This document shows, one piece after another, positions 10,781 to 22,620 of a DNA stretch of 64,000 nt. The notes beneath the pieces are model-generated. The model was not told the DNA's origin. It was given only the letters and a program-made list of their open reading frames with translations, and made no database searches. The DNA is taken from NCBI RefSeq assembly GCF_000715075.1, contig NC_134089.1, positions 110,553,157 through 110,617,156 on the forward strand, given 5' to 3'. The position numbers and the translations under genes are program-made. Origin of the DNA: Nicotiana tabacum (taxonomy: Eukaryota; Streptophyta; Magnoliopsida; Solanales; Solanaceae). Each line of letters begins with the position of its first letter. Position 1 is the stretch's first letter.

Positions 10781-10977
10781 AAGGAACACGAGGCATAGCA
10801 ATTATAGGAACCGACGTCTGCTCCCTAACCAAACGAAGATGACAAAGAGGAGGGGCTGTCGAAATCCCACCAGATACCAAGATACTTTCAGGTACCGAAA
10901 GAAACGGACACAGCCAAGTCCATGACACAAGATCTCGAACAAGTGTCGTTGTTTAAAAAATTTCTAAAAAGGAAATT

Positions 10978-11469
10978 TCACTTGGGGACAAGACTAAACC
11001 CCGAGCTCAGGTAAGGATTTACTGAATTTCTTAAAACTAACGTTGATTGTTTAGCATGGTTGCATGTGGATATGACAGGTATCCCGCTAGAGGTGGTCGT
11101 GCACAAGCTAAGCCTGGACCCAAGCATCCCACTAGTAAGGCAGAAGAAGCGCCCGATTGCCGAGGTCAGAAACAAGTTTGTTAAAGAAGAGGTAACTCGA
11201 TTGCTTGACATTGGTTCAATCCGAAAGGTAAAGTATGCCGAGTGTCTAGATAATGTAGTAGTAGTTCTGAAAAAGAATAATAAATTTTGTATGTGCATAG
11301 ATTATAAAGTTTTGAATAAGGTATGCCCAAAATACTTGTTCCCACTGCTAAACATTGATCAAATGATTGATGCAAAGGCCGGACACGAGTTAATGAGTTT
11401 CCTCGATGCCTATTCCAGGTACATCCAAATTAATATGGACCTAGAGGATTTGGAAAAAACTTTGTTGAT
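10978..11469 (+). pseudogene. Reverse transcriptase, N-terminal part (split)
   Basis: It reads DMTGIPLEVVVHKL, then IRKVKYAECLDNVVVVLKK, then CIDYKVLNKVCPK, the fingers/palm start of a Ty3 RT. The frame stops being RT at 11470, where the Athila LTR begins. The protein continues in frame at 25398 after removing the insertion and one target copy, with CTYYYNVMPLGL. So this RT was still readable across this point when Athila inserted. Confidence 0.85.
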
Positions 11470-12390
11470 TGATATCATCCAAGTCACACCTCTTATTCGA
11501 GGATATGAAACGGTCGATGCAATAGTAATACCCAACAGAGTCGAGGTTGAATTCTATAAGAGCTATGATATTGGGATTTAGTAGTATATATTACGGTATA
11601 GAGTTTGAACTATCTTTAATTACACTTCCACAAATTTGGTTGGTTCTATAGCTAAATTAAACTAAGATTGCAAATAAGTAATTGAAACTAAGAAATTGTG
11701 TTTCTGTTGTTGTTCTCAAATATTGTAAAAGACCTTGGGCTATGACCTTCACCTAGATGTTTGCCTAACTAGTTATAGATGTGAAAGCTTGTTTCGTTGG
11801 TCGGGGTATATTATAGCTATCAGCACTCAAGTACCTACTCAATACCTCTCGGTGAGAGAGTGATTTTGCCCAATTTGGCTTTCTCAAGACCAAATGGGTA
11901 TTGAACAAAACAGTTGATAAAATGCTAAAGTCGGGTTTTACTATCTCTAGGTTCAACCCTTTAATTGAGATTATCAATCTCTTGATTTCATCCCAAATTC
12001 TTGTTAGCCAAGTTTTCCTAGACTCTCTCTTTCTCAAGTAGAGACCAAGTCAAATAAGCATGAACTAATGTTTGTAACCATTAACTATACAACAATAAGC
12101 AAAAAAAGGCTAAATAATCAACACCCAACCATAAATAAGCCATAAATTAAACACCCATTAGGTTTGCACACTAGGGTTGGGTCACAATCCTAGTTAGAAA
12201 TTTAGCTACTCATGCTTAGAATAGAAGAAATAGAAGAAGAAATGCTAATTAAACTCATATTGAAAGATTAAAAGACAAAAAATGTAATGTTAAATCACTA
12301 AAGTAAGCTAAAGTTGCCTAAAGCAGTAAAGAAAAATGGCTACAGGAGTTTTGATATTCAAAAACTTGACCTAATTTCGTGAAAGAAGTC

Positions 12391-12398
12391 TATTTATA
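12391..12398 (-). promoter_or_regulatory. TATA box of Athila 3' LTR
   Basis: TATAAATA on the minus strand, about 620 bp into the LTR, immediately downstream of the palindrome cluster. Conserved in the 5' LTR at 24782-24789. Confidence 0.7.
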
Positions 12399-12439
12399 CA
12401 AAGCTGAAATTTTCAAATAAAAATGCCCTTCCGGAGGTT

Positions 12440-12815
12440 CTGTAGCCACACAATTCCATGTGCGGTCCGCACTTTGCTTGAATCTTGACAGGAGTTGAAG
12501 CGCGACCGCACAATTCTGGATTGCGGCCGCATGTATCTTGTTCTATGGTACCACACAAAACTGAGTGTGGCCGCATAGGGCCCATCTGCGGACCGCACAA
12601 TTCTCAGTGTAGCTGCATGGCTGACTTTTGCGGCCGCACAATAATTGTGCGGTCCGCTTTTCCTTTAGGCTCGAAATGAGACTTTTCTGAACTTGAGCTC
12701 TAACATAGCTTCTGGGGCCGCACAATAATTGTGTGGTCCACACTTTGTTCTAAGGCTTTGTTGGATTTCCTTTGCATTCTGCGGCCGCACAAGGAATTTT
12801 GCGGTCCGCACATTA
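12440..12815. repeat. GTGCGG(N)CCGCAC palindrome cluster, Athila 3' LTR
   Basis: About twelve variants of GTGCGGTCCGCAC and TGCGGCCGCACAATT occur in 375 bp, often as inverted pairs, for example GCGGCCGCACAAT followed by ATTGTGCGGTCCGC at 12629-12657. Three contain the 8-mer GCGGCCGC. The cluster fills the U3 region just upstream of the TATA box. The small frames across it are artefacts. Confidence 0.9.
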
Positions 12816-13016
12816 GCCTTTTTGCCTGATTCTTGTTCTTTAGTTTAAATCACTCCTTCTTGAGTTAGATTTCATCTTTGTGACTCATTTTCCAATACTC
12901 CTGTGATTAAGAATATTTCACTAATTTTTGGGAATACAATTAAGCATTTTTGGACAAAAACGAAAGCTAGAAAGCGCTAATAAGTAGTCAAAATCCCCAC
13001 TTATCAACTCCCCCAA

Positions 13017-13030
13017 ACTTAAGCTTTTGC
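13017..13030 (-). other. Polypurine tract of Athila element
   Basis: AAGTTTGGGGGAGT on the minus strand, directly before the 3' LTR start TGATAAGTGGGG; the usual Athila arrangement. Confidence 0.85.
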
Positions 13031-15137
13031 TTGTCCTCAAGCAATTAAATTAATTTCCACCTCCACATGTTAAGAGCTTTTCCAACTAATCTAAGGTGAA
13101 TAAAACACACATCAATTGGTACCAACAATTACCCACAACACTTATGAATTATCAACAAGACAATTATTTGAAGTTTTAAGCACCAATAATTCTAATGTGA
13201 AATTTAAGCATCAAGAGTTGACTTTATTCCTCAAGGAAGCTCACTCTTTCATGTAGGTCATTGTGTATCCCAAACTCCTCCTCTTCTACTCTCCGTTAGC
13301 ATATTTCACTTAAAATGTAGCCCTTAATTCAAGGATTTGTGAAAAGTTTGCTCATATCTCTCAAAAGAATGTCACAAGTACAACTCTAGGTACCATATGC
13401 TTGCCCCTCATGTAAATCACCACTAATGCAAGTTCACTCAGCTTGAAATCGTGTAGGGCTTTTTCGGAATGTAATGAAGATGTTTGGACTAAGGTATGAA
13501 ATGTTGGAATAGAACGGGTTCAGTTTTTCTTAAACACTCCATTTTCTCTTTTTGGCTCATGTTTTGCCAATTCTTTGAGGTGTTTTATTTTTCCTTAGAG
13601 GAACTAGAGAGACTTAACATCACTCTTTCTTGGTGAAGATATTTATTTTCTCCTTCTTTATTTTCTCCATGCTTTGCATTGAATCCCTTCAATTTTTCAA
13701 CTTATTCACTTTCTTTTTGAATTTTTCTTTTTCTTTTCTTTGCCTTTCCTTTTCTTCATTTTTCCCCTTTTTGTGCCTTGATACCATTTTCAAACTCCTC
13801 GTCTCTCCCCCAAACTTGTGTTTTAGCCAATCGTTTCTCTAGAGTGTTAAGGAAAGCTCGAGTGCCAAGAGAGGGTCACTACAAAATGGGTAAAGGCTTG
13901 TAACGTGATTATCAAATGAGAAAGGTCTTAGGCTAAAATGGGTTGAATAGGGATAGCAACATTGGTAGGACATGGAATATTTCAAGCAGGTCAAGGAGAG
14001 CCTACAGTCACTTCTCAAGCCAAGCAAAACATAGAATTTTGCCTAGAAATACATTCGGGGCAAGTTCTAGACCATTCGCACGGGTACTTGGACTTGCAAC
14101 AAAAATCTCACTTCTCACACAGATGGATTGTTAAAGAGGATAGAGTCGAGGGCCCACAACAACCATATTTAAGATTGAAAATCACTAATGTTCAACTAAA
14201 CCACTCGATGATTGCTTAAGTCAACACAAGATTCAAAAGGTCATTAACTAGAGCTATTTCTTTTAATGAACTTGTTTTTAATCATAAACACGTAGTTAAG
14301 TATGTTGGTACCAAGTGAAGCATGCTCGACTCTTCTAGTTTAACTCAATTAGGACCTCTTATTTATTATTACTACTACTCTTACTAAAATATAAAAAACG
14401 GACTCAATCTCTTAAGAAGGTTGTCACGCCATCCATCGTTGGGAAGAGTCATCCGGTTCACACAAAAACTACCTTTGTAAAGAACCATTGCATTAAGAAA
14501 ACTAAAGTCTTATTGATCACTTAAGCATAAAAAGAAACTACCAAATTAAAAAGAAACTATCAAAGTAAATAAGAAGTTATTAGACTAAACACTGACTACT
14601 AAGAAATAAAATAAATAAGCTATAGAATAAACTACTGAAAGCATAAATGAAATGAATATACATGATGAGAGAGGAAGAGAGAATATATACATCAATAGAG
14701 AGAAAAGAGTCTGTACATAAAGGAAAATAAGAACATAAAAATATTATCAGTTATTTACAGGCCAATGTCATCAAATCAAATAAGCTCCACCCCCCGAATA
14801 AAATTAAGCATTATCCCCAATGCTTAAAAAAATAAAATCAAGAAAGGAAAAGAGTAAAGATGACTCCCTATGTGGTCTTAGTGTCCATAGCAACATCACC
14901 ACCCTCAGGCTCCTCCAACTATATCTCACCGTCCTCTGCTTGGGGAGTAGCTGGGTTGGTGAACATCTATAACACCGCCTCAACAGTGTGGGCAGCAAGG
15001 TCTGGCTCCTCAGACTGGCCAGCTGGTGCCTCTGATGCTGATGGTACTGATGGTGCTGTTGGCTGGGTCTGCTGGTGTTGTTAGAGCTAACTCTATCATC
15101 AAGTCAAGTGGAAGATCCCCAGCTGCTGCTATCTTGG
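13031..15137 (-). other. Athila 3' untranslated region
   Basis: Lies between the third ORF and the PPT. No supported gene. It includes a T/C-rich tract (13620-13800) and AT-rich DNA with simple GAGAGAGA-like runs near 14665-14705. The frames 13943-14219 and 14804-15084 show no domains. Confidence 0.5.
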
Positions 15138-16820
15138 TTACTTCCCGTCTCGGCTTGTCAAATGACTTCTTTGAAACCTAGATTTCCTCATTTTCTTCAC
15201 CTTCTTCCCAAGCTCCTCAATTGTTGTTCCATATGCCACCAAGGTGTCCGTGATGGTCTTCTGGTTATCCAAAATCATCTTCAAAGTCTCCTCCACTGTC
15301 GGAGGAATTTGGGGAGCTAGGGTAGATGTCTGGGATGCAACATCACTGGATAGGTCAAACATCTTTGCAGTAGCTGTTTGCATTCAGTTGTTGATACTCG
15401 CCAGTGTTTGGGAGACTCTCATCACCGTAAGTGGATAAGTAGAAGATGAAGGCACTGAAGCTGATGATGGCCCTGAAGATGGAGGTGGAGGTATGGAAGT
15501 TGTACTGCTAGAAGGCACGGCTGTAGTGGTGGGCATATCAGTTGAAGGTATGGCTACTGAAGTTGTAGCTACCACCGAAGGCTCTACGGACTGGCCCACG
15601 GTAGTAGATGGCTAACCCTTGCTCATCAGGTTCCTCGGGTCCTTCAAAGAGTACCATGTCAAGGGCTGCTTCGCCAGAACCTTTGTATCAAAGCTCCTTG
15701 ACTCAACCCCCGTATTCATAAGATATTTTGTGATGGTGTTTTGATACGGGTAGGAACTCTTACCCAGCCTGCTGATCAGAGACATGTTGGCCGATATGAT
15801 GGCACCCACATTGATTGGATACCCAGCCATGATGGAGGCAACTAAGACTGCCTGAGGGATTAGAAGATTGTTTTCATTCCGGCTTAGGTCTATCCGACTG
15901 CATACAAACGTCTGCCAACCATTAGCTTCAAAATTGAGGTGTTCCGTTAAATAGGAACCCTTGTTGTGGTCCATGGAGGTGGTGGTCCTGGAGTTGCTAA
16001 AATCTCAGCTAGCCAAGTGCGAGCCACATCATCCAATCTAAACTTCTCCAGATATTGTACCGGCTCCACATCCCCGAGCCCCAAGTATGTGTTTAGGGAG
16101 GTTTAATCAAATCTAACTTTCAAATTCTTCACCTTCGTTACCTTAGTCCCCTTTTCGACATGCTCCACATTGGCGTAGAATTCCCCAACTAAGTGCTCCT
16201 TGGCATCAACTACGCTTTGAGTCAACCATGTCCACCCTTTTCTTACCTGAAACTGTATTGCCATGTTCGGATTGTATCTATTAAAATCCTTCAAATCAAA
16301 TTTATACTCGAGAATGAGCGATCTTTGAGTCCACCATTGTCGGAAGCTATTGAAAGCAGTCAGGCTCATGAATCTGTCTTTCCAGACTTCCATCTTCTTC
16401 GACCCCTCAAGGCCGTCAACTCGGGTATCACCCCCTTGACCGTTATCAGTTATCATCATCATCAACAACTGTAATTGGTGTTGCAGAGGCATGTGAGGAA
16501 TAGGGCTCTGAACCCTGACTGTCATCTCCCGACCCCTCAGAAGTACTTGTTGAGGTGGAAAACTCATCTCTAAGTTTTAATCTACCTGGAAACTGTCTAG
16601 GCTGTGACTGTGCATCAGGTTGCTCTTGCACTAAATTGCCCTCTGATGCATCCCTAGATGGGACATATAAGCTGGACTCAACAGGCTCCGAGGCTCTCCC
16701 GGTTGTAGCTTTCTTTGCTATTGCTCTTTGCACTACTAGTGGCATGTTACCCCTGCCTCTGCCTCGGGAGGGTTCACCCCTCCCTTTGGATGTATCACCT
16801 CTACTACAAGATCTCACCAT
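15138..16820 (-). pseudogene. Athila third ORF (env position), plant-transposon-protein domain
   Basis: Starts at ATG 16820 (MVRSCSRGDTSKGRGEPSR), an Arg/Gly/Ser-rich N-terminus. It has an acidic TVVDDDD stretch and a frameshift near 16450. It then carries a domain I recognise from solanaceous elements as the putative plant transposon protein family (FDLKDFNRYNP, GTKVTKVKNLKVRFD). A stop lies near 16103. The frame resumes at 15974, followed by a Ser/Thr/Pro-rich linker (15384-15599) and a coiled-coil-like tail (EETLKMILDNQKTITDTL). It occupies the env position of Athila elements, but I see no clear signal peptide or membrane segment. Function unknown. Confidence 0.7.
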
Positions 16821-16909
16821 TGTTTGCAATTCATAGAAACATGATTTAGTTAAGTTCAAATTCACAGTATAAAATAGTTGCAGGAAAAAAAATAGAAGCA
16901 GGGTCAAGA

Positions 16910-17220
16910 AGTGTGGTCTGCACAATTGTGAGTGCGTCCGCAAATGGATAGTGCGGACCACACAATTTCTTATGCAACTGCACGATTGAAGTGCGGACCG
17001 CACAATTTTGAGTGCGGCTGCACAATTCCAACTTCAAACATACAACTCTCTGATATCAGAGAATTGGTTGATCTGCAGCCGCACACACTTTTCTACGGCC
17101 ACAGTCCAATTTCTGTGGACCGCATAATTTCAAGTGTGGTCCGCACAATCAATCTATACCAAATGTCCTAGACTAAGTATCTGTGGATCACACAATTTCT
17201 TGTGTGGCCGCACAATTCAA
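16910..17220. repeat. Palindrome cluster, internal copy 1
   Basis: Same GTGCGGACCGCACAATTT-type motifs as in the LTR, between the internal TATA-like site (17592) and the start codon of the third ORF (16820). Confidence 0.85.
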
Positions 17221-17446
17221 AAAAAAAACATCGGCAGTTAACTTAAGTTTCTAACTTCTAAGAAAAAATTAAACAAGGTAATACCAATTAAATATGATAA
17301 CTAGTTTACCCATCCCCCATTTAGCAAGTATGAAGTTACCCAACACATTTAAACTCACGTGATGATGAATTTTAATATTAGGTCTAAAAATGGCTAAACT
17401 AATTATGAGCAAAAGTTAGGAAAAATTGAAAATTTTAAGGATGAAT

Positions 17447-17455
17447 TGAACTTAC
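17447..17455 (-). other. Candidate 5' splice site
   Basis: CGGTAAGTT on the minus strand is a near-consensus plant donor between the internal TATA-like site and the third ORF. I could not find a convincing acceptor before ATG 16820. Confidence 0.25.
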
Positions 17456-17591
17456 CGGTTATGAAATAATGCTAAGGAAGAATCAAAGTAATGAAATGAA
17501 TGAGGAATTCTTGAATCAAGTGAGTGTACTGTGCTTTTGCCTTTGTAAAAGTATAGAGTGTGTAAAGTTTGAACAGGAGAATGAAGCCTTC

Positions 17592-17599
17592 TATTTATA
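17592..17599 (-). promoter_or_regulatory. Candidate internal TATA box for third ORF
   Basis: TATAAATA on the minus strand in the same CTATTTATAC plus-strand context as the LTR TATA box, again with a palindrome cluster directly upstream (17630-17900). The third ORF begins about 770 bp downstream. Confidence 0.45.
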
Positions 17600-17629
17600 C
17601 TTAACATAATTTGGCGAGGGTTCAATAGA

Positions 17630-17900
17630 TGAGTGCGGTCCGCACAATTTCATGTGTTCCCGCACTCCTTTACCTGATACCATTTTACCCTTTGATGATC
17701 TGCGGTCCGCACATTTTTGAGTGCGGCTGCAGAATTTTGTGCGGACTGCACAATTTCATGTGTGGCCGCAGATTGGCCTTTATTCTGATATACAAACTTC
17801 AAAAAGTGTGCAATTTTAGTTTTCTAGTTGTGAGGTTCGCACAAGAATTGTGCGACCGTAGAGTCCATTCTGTTATGGCACTCAAATTTGTGTTGTCCGC
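17630..17900. repeat. Palindrome cluster, internal copy 2
   Basis: Motifs GTGCGGTCCGCACAATTTC, GCGGTCCGCACATTTTTGAG, GTGCGGACTGCAC and TGTGGCCGCAG lie immediately upstream, on the element strand, of the internal TATA-like site. Confidence 0.85.
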
Positions 17901-18084
17901 ACATTTTCCACACTTAGCCAATTTATTTAGCACAGTCCCTGCAAAGCACACTCATCCCTGCAACACACTTCAAACCAGTTAGCACAAAACAACACCTATC
18001 TAAAGAAGAAGAAAAAGAAACATAGGTTGCCTCCCAAGAAGAACCTGATTTAACATCGCGGCACGACTCAGATTACCAATCACT

Positions 18085-19512
18085 TGAAATGAAGAACCGC
18101 CATGACGTGGCCATCATCAACTTTTCCCAAATAATGCTTCACCCGGTGACCATTGACTCTAAACACTTCATCATTCTTATTTTCAAGTCCAATGCACCAA
18201 AGGGTGTCACACGAACAACCTTAAATAGGCCACTCCATTTAGATTGCAACTTCTCAGAAATAGCTATAATCGAGAATTGAATAATAACACAAGATCACCT
18301 TCTTTAAACTCTTTGTTGTGAATGTACTTGTCATGGAGGTACTTCATCTTCTCCTTGTATAAGGATGAGCTTGTATATCCATGGTACCAGAACTCATCTA
18401 GCTCATTCAATTGTGCCACCCTTAAGTTGGCGGCGATGTCCCACTCAAGGTTCAACTTCTTCAAAGCCCACATGGCCTTATGCTCAAGTTCCACCAGAAG
18501 ATGACAAGCTTTCCCAAACACCAACCAGTATGGAGACATTCCAATCGGTGTTTTGTAAGCCGTCCTATAAGCCCATAGAGCAGCATCGAGTTTCTTTGAC
18601 CAATCCGTACGGTTGGCATTCACTGTTTTTGACAAAATATTCTTTATCTCCTGGTTGGAGACTTCCACTTGACCACTTGCTTGAGTATGATAGGGGGTCG
18701 TCACTTTATGAGTGACACCATACTTGGTGAGTAAGGTATCGAAGGCCTTGTTGCAAAAAATGTGAACCCTCATAACTTATGATAGCCCTTGGAGTACCAA
18801 ATCTTTTAAAGATGTTCTTCTTCAAAAACTCCACCACACTCCTCGCTTCATTGTTGGGCAAAGAAACGACTTCAACCCATTTTGACACATAATCAATCGC
18901 GACCAAAATGTAGGTGTTTCCACAAGAGCTCACAAACGGACCCATGAGATCAATACTCCACACATCGAAAATATCTATCTCCAAAATTGTGGTGAGAGGC
19001 ATTTCATATTTCTTCGTGATTCCACCGGCCCTTTAACATTCATCACAATGCTTGACAAGCTCACTAGCATTCTTGTAGAGAGTAGGCCAATAGAAACCAC
19101 AACTTAAGACTTTGGCCGTCGTTCTTGCTCCCCCATGATGACCACCATAAGGTGAAGAATGACAAGCCCCAAGAATATCCACTTGTTCCTCCTCCAGTAC
19201 ACATCTCCTAATCACTCCGTCCGTACAAATTCGGAAAAGGTACGATTCATCCCAATAGTAGTCTTGATAGTCCCGTTTGAGCTTCTTCCTTTGGTTTGAA
19301 GAGAACTCAACCAGAATGATACCACTCACAAGATAATTTTCTAAGTCTATGAACCAAGGCACCTCATTCATCGAAATATCCAAAAGTTGCTCATCGGGGA
19401 AGGAGTAATTGATTTCAAGGCCGTCATGGCGGCCTCCCCTCCTCCTCCAAATGAGACAAGTGGTCTGCCACTTGGTTTTCACTTCCTTTCCTATCTTGGA
19501 TGTCAATGTCAA
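18085..19512 (-). pseudogene. Athila integrase
   Basis: The zinc-binding part (19033-19180) has CHSSPYGGHHGG and ends HCDEC, then a TAA. The core follows at 19002-18706 (WSIDLMGPF carries the first aspartate; [12 protein letters not shown]). The second catalytic aspartate block reads [10 protein letters not shown], Tyr in place of Asp (near 18775). A frameshift follows, and the frame resumes at 18773 with [15 protein letters not shown], where the catalytic Glu is present. A C-terminal WSG-F-like region runs to about 18085 with stops. It is inactive as written. Confidence 0.88.
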
Positions 19513-20329
19513 ACTCTTGCAATAGAACTACCCATCTCATCAAATGGGCTTTATAACCTTTCTTGCTTATGATATAGTGAAGTGCCTCATGATCCGTATG
19601 AATAATCACTTTTTCACCCATCAAGTACGGGCGAAACTTTTCCATAGCAAACACAATGGCAAGAAGCTCTTTCTCCGTAACGGTGTAGTTGACTTGGGCA
19701 TTATTCATGGTCTTGCTTGCATAATAGACTGGATGAAAGATTTTTTTGATACGTTGCCCAAAAACGGCCCCCACCGCTACATCACTTGCATCACACATAA
19801 GCTCAAAAGGAACACTCCAATTTGGAGCGGTAATGATGTGAGTAGTAGTCAACTTGAGCTTTAGCAACTCAAAGGATCTCATGCAATCATCATTGAAATG
19901 GAACTTGGCATCTTTCTCCAAAATCTTGCACAATAGGTTTACCACTTTAGAGAAGTCCTTGATGAACCATCGGTAAAATCCCGCGTGGCCTAAGAAACGT
20001 CGCACGCCTTTGACCGAAGTTGGAGGTGGAAGCTTAGAAATCACCTCGATCTTTGCCTTGTCGACTTCAATGCCATTCTTTGAGATCTTATGGACAAGGA
20101 CAATGCCTTCCTCAACCATTAAATGACATTTCTCCCAATTGAGCATCAAGTTTATTTTTTCGTATCTTGCCAATACTTTGTCCAAATTTGCTAGACAATC
20201 ATCAAAAGAATCCCCGACTATCAAAAAGTCATCCATGAAGACTTCAAGAAAATCCTCCACCATGTCCGTGAAGATATCCATCATACACATTTGAAAAGTT
20301 GTCGGTGCATTGCACAATCCAAATGGCAT
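19424..20329 (-). pseudogene. Athila reverse transcriptase (palm) and RNase H
   Basis: MPFGLCNAPTTFQ at the start and the polymerase box FMDDF (normally Y/F-x-D-D) near 20225 identify the RT palm. RRFLGHAGFYRWFI is the connection, and DASDVAVGAVFGQR, YTVTEKELLAIVFA and HTDHEALHY are RNase H blocks. The frame ends with LSHLEEEG-like residues, and a frameshift near 19430 separates it from the integrase frame. Confidence 0.9.
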
Positions 20330-20597
20330 TCTCGAGAATGCAAAAATACCATAAAGACATGTGAAAGTAGCTTCTTTTCATCCTCCGGAACAATAAGAAT
20401 TTGATTGTAGTCAGAATACCAATCAAGGAAACAATAGAAAGCATGTCCGGCCAATCTATAAAGCATTTGATCTAGGAAGGGAAGTGGGAAATGATCCTTC
20501 TTTGTGACTTTGTTGAGCTTGCAATAGTGCATACACACTCTTCATCCGGTCACTGTTTTTGTAGGAATCAACTCATTCTTGTCACTGGTGACCACCG
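20281..20597 (-). pseudogene. Athila RT fingers region, frame-disrupted
   Basis: CKLNKVTKKDHFPLPF and FLDWYSDYNQI match the fingers/palm start of Athila RT. The stretch is bounded by a frameshift near 20600, a TGA near 20540 and another frameshift near 20340. Confidence 0.8.
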
Positions 20598-22298
20598 TCA
20601 TATCCCTTTTTTTAGAACACATTGAACTAGAGAAGTCCACAAACTATCGGAGATAGGGTACACTACCCCGGCATCCAACCACTTGATCACCTCGTTTTTG
20701 AAAACCACTTGCATGGATTTATTGAGTCTCCTTTGATGTTCAATAGATGGTTTGGCACCTTCTTCAAAATTAATATTGTGCATGCAAAATGCGGGGCTTA
20801 TCCCCCGAATATCCTCCAAAGTCCATCCAATAGCTTTTTTCCTCTTTTGTAGCACCGCTAATATGGAATCTACCTGCACATTAGTCAAACAAGAGGAAAG
20901 AATAACTGGTAAAGTAGAAGAAGGGCCAAGAAATTCATACCGAAGATGTGGAGGTAATGGCTTCAACTCCAAGATGGGAGGGTCCTCAATTGAAGGCTTT
21001 GTTGGAGGAGTGGTTCTATTCTCAATATCCAAGGACAATTTGCGGGACTCATAAGTGTACGACCCCATTCTTTGCAAAGCATTCTCACATTCCACATAGC
21101 CCTCTATTTCTTGATCATCACAATTGAGTAATACGGCCTCCAAAGTATCATCAACATTCATCACGACACTTGTTTTATCAATAATCACATCAGTCACTAA
21201 GTCCACGAACGAGCTCACCTCATTGCTATTGGGTTGCCTTATAGACTTGCACACATGGAAAACCACTTTCTCATCACCAACCCGGAAGGTAAGTTCTCTA
21301 GCTTCAACATCAATTAGAGCCTTCCCCATAGGAAGGAAAGGTCTCCCAAGAATGATCGGCACCTCATAGTAAACCTCACAATCAAGAATAACAAAATCCG
21401 CCGGGAGAATGAATTTTTCAACAAGAATCAACACATCATCAATGATATCCAACGGTATCTTCATGGTACGATCCGTCATTTGCAATCTCATAGATGTGGG
21501 TCTTGGTTGCCCAATTCCCAAAGTCTTAAAAACGGAATAGGGCATCAAGTTGATACTTGCCCCAAGATCACATAAAGCTTTAGCAAAGTCGGCACTCCCA
21601 ATGGTACAAGGGATTGTGAAAGCGTCGTGATCTTTCAATTTAGGAGCCATTGAGTTCACAATTACACTCTCTTGATGTGTCGTCTTTATAGTTTCACAAT
21701 TCATTGACCTCTTCTTTTTCACCAAGTCCTTCATGAACTTTGCATAACCCGGCATTTGATCCAAAGCCTCAACCAATGGCATGTTGATAGATAGACTCTT
21801 CATCATGTCAATGAACTTTTTGAATTGGTTCTCTCCATTTTGCTTGGCAAGCCTTTGAGGGTATGGAGGAGGAGGCCTTGGCATTGGTGACTTAGCCTTT
21901 GGCACTACCGATTCTGGTATGTTAATAATATGTTCCCTAGACGGGTTCACTTCCTCATGAGTCTCCTCCACATTTTCATCAATATAAATTCTCACCTCAT
22001 CATTTGCTTGAACTTCATTGCTTGGCATCTCATCTTCTTGTACCAATTGCTCATCATCTACAATTTTCTTTTGACTTGAGGTGGTTGCATCCCCGCCTTT
22101 TCCACTCCTTGTAGTAACGGTCATGGCATGTCCCGTGTTGTTCCCACCCTTTGGGTTCACCACCGTATCACTTGGTAGTGCCCTCTTAGGATGAGTGTTT
22201 AAAGCTTGCAAGATTTGCCCCAATTGAACTTCCAAATTGCAAATTGAAGTGTTGTGAGAGGCTAGTTGAGCATCGGAGTCGGCATTCTTCTCCATCAT
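20598..22298 (-). pseudogene. Athila gag C-terminus, protease and RT start
   Basis: The longest intact frame of the Athila copy. It begins with MMEKNADSDAQLASHN (end of gag), continues with an acidic and proline-rich linker, and has the protease block ALCDLGASINLMPYS (aspartate in D-L-G, the usual Athila form) near 21560-21600 and ILGRPFLPMGKALIDV. It ends with RT N-terminal residues EVIKWLDAGVVYPISDS before a frameshift. Protease would process the polyprotein. Confidence 0.88.
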
Positions 22299-22339
22299 TT
22301 ATTTGAACATGTTCTTAATTGGTCCCATATCATTATTGG

Positions 22340-22620
22340 AAGAACTCAGACCTTGGAAAGGATAAGGAAGCAGGTTGCTCGATTGTTGATATATCGGGGG
22401 CCTTTGAAAACCCGACCCCCAGTTTCCTTGGTTATTGTTCCACCCTCCTTGGTTGTTTCCTCCCCAATATCTTTGATTATTGCCACTCCAATTGCATTGG
22501 TTATTTTGACCATTCCAATTTCCTTGATTGTTTTGATTGTTCCAATTCCCTTAGTTATTTCCACCATTCCAATTACTTTGGTTGTTTGAATTCCAATTCC
22601 CTTGATTTCCTTGTGGTTGT
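22340..22620 (-). repeat. Gln/Asn/Gly/Trp-rich repeats in Athila gag
   Basis: Degenerate repeats of 24-30 bp encode units of the form N-N-Q-G-N-W. At least two stops interrupt them in this copy. It is a low-complexity nucleocapsid-like segment. Confidence 0.7.

Larger units (their letters stand above)
11470..13016 (-). repeat. 3' LTR of Athila element
   Basis: 1547 bp, colinear with 23855-25397. On the element strand it runs from TGATAAGTGGGGATTTTGAC (13016) to GGATGATATCA (11470). It holds the palindrome cluster at 12440-12815 and a TATA box at 12391-12398. Confidence 0.93.

Noticed and set aside
13630..13842. Phe/Ser/Leu-rich 70-codon frame that looks like a membrane protein
   Set aside because: It is a translation of a T/C-rich tract in the Athila 3' UTR.
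15138..16820. Third Athila ORF as a true envelope glycoprotein
   Set aside because: No signal peptide or membrane segment can be seen; only its position suggests env.
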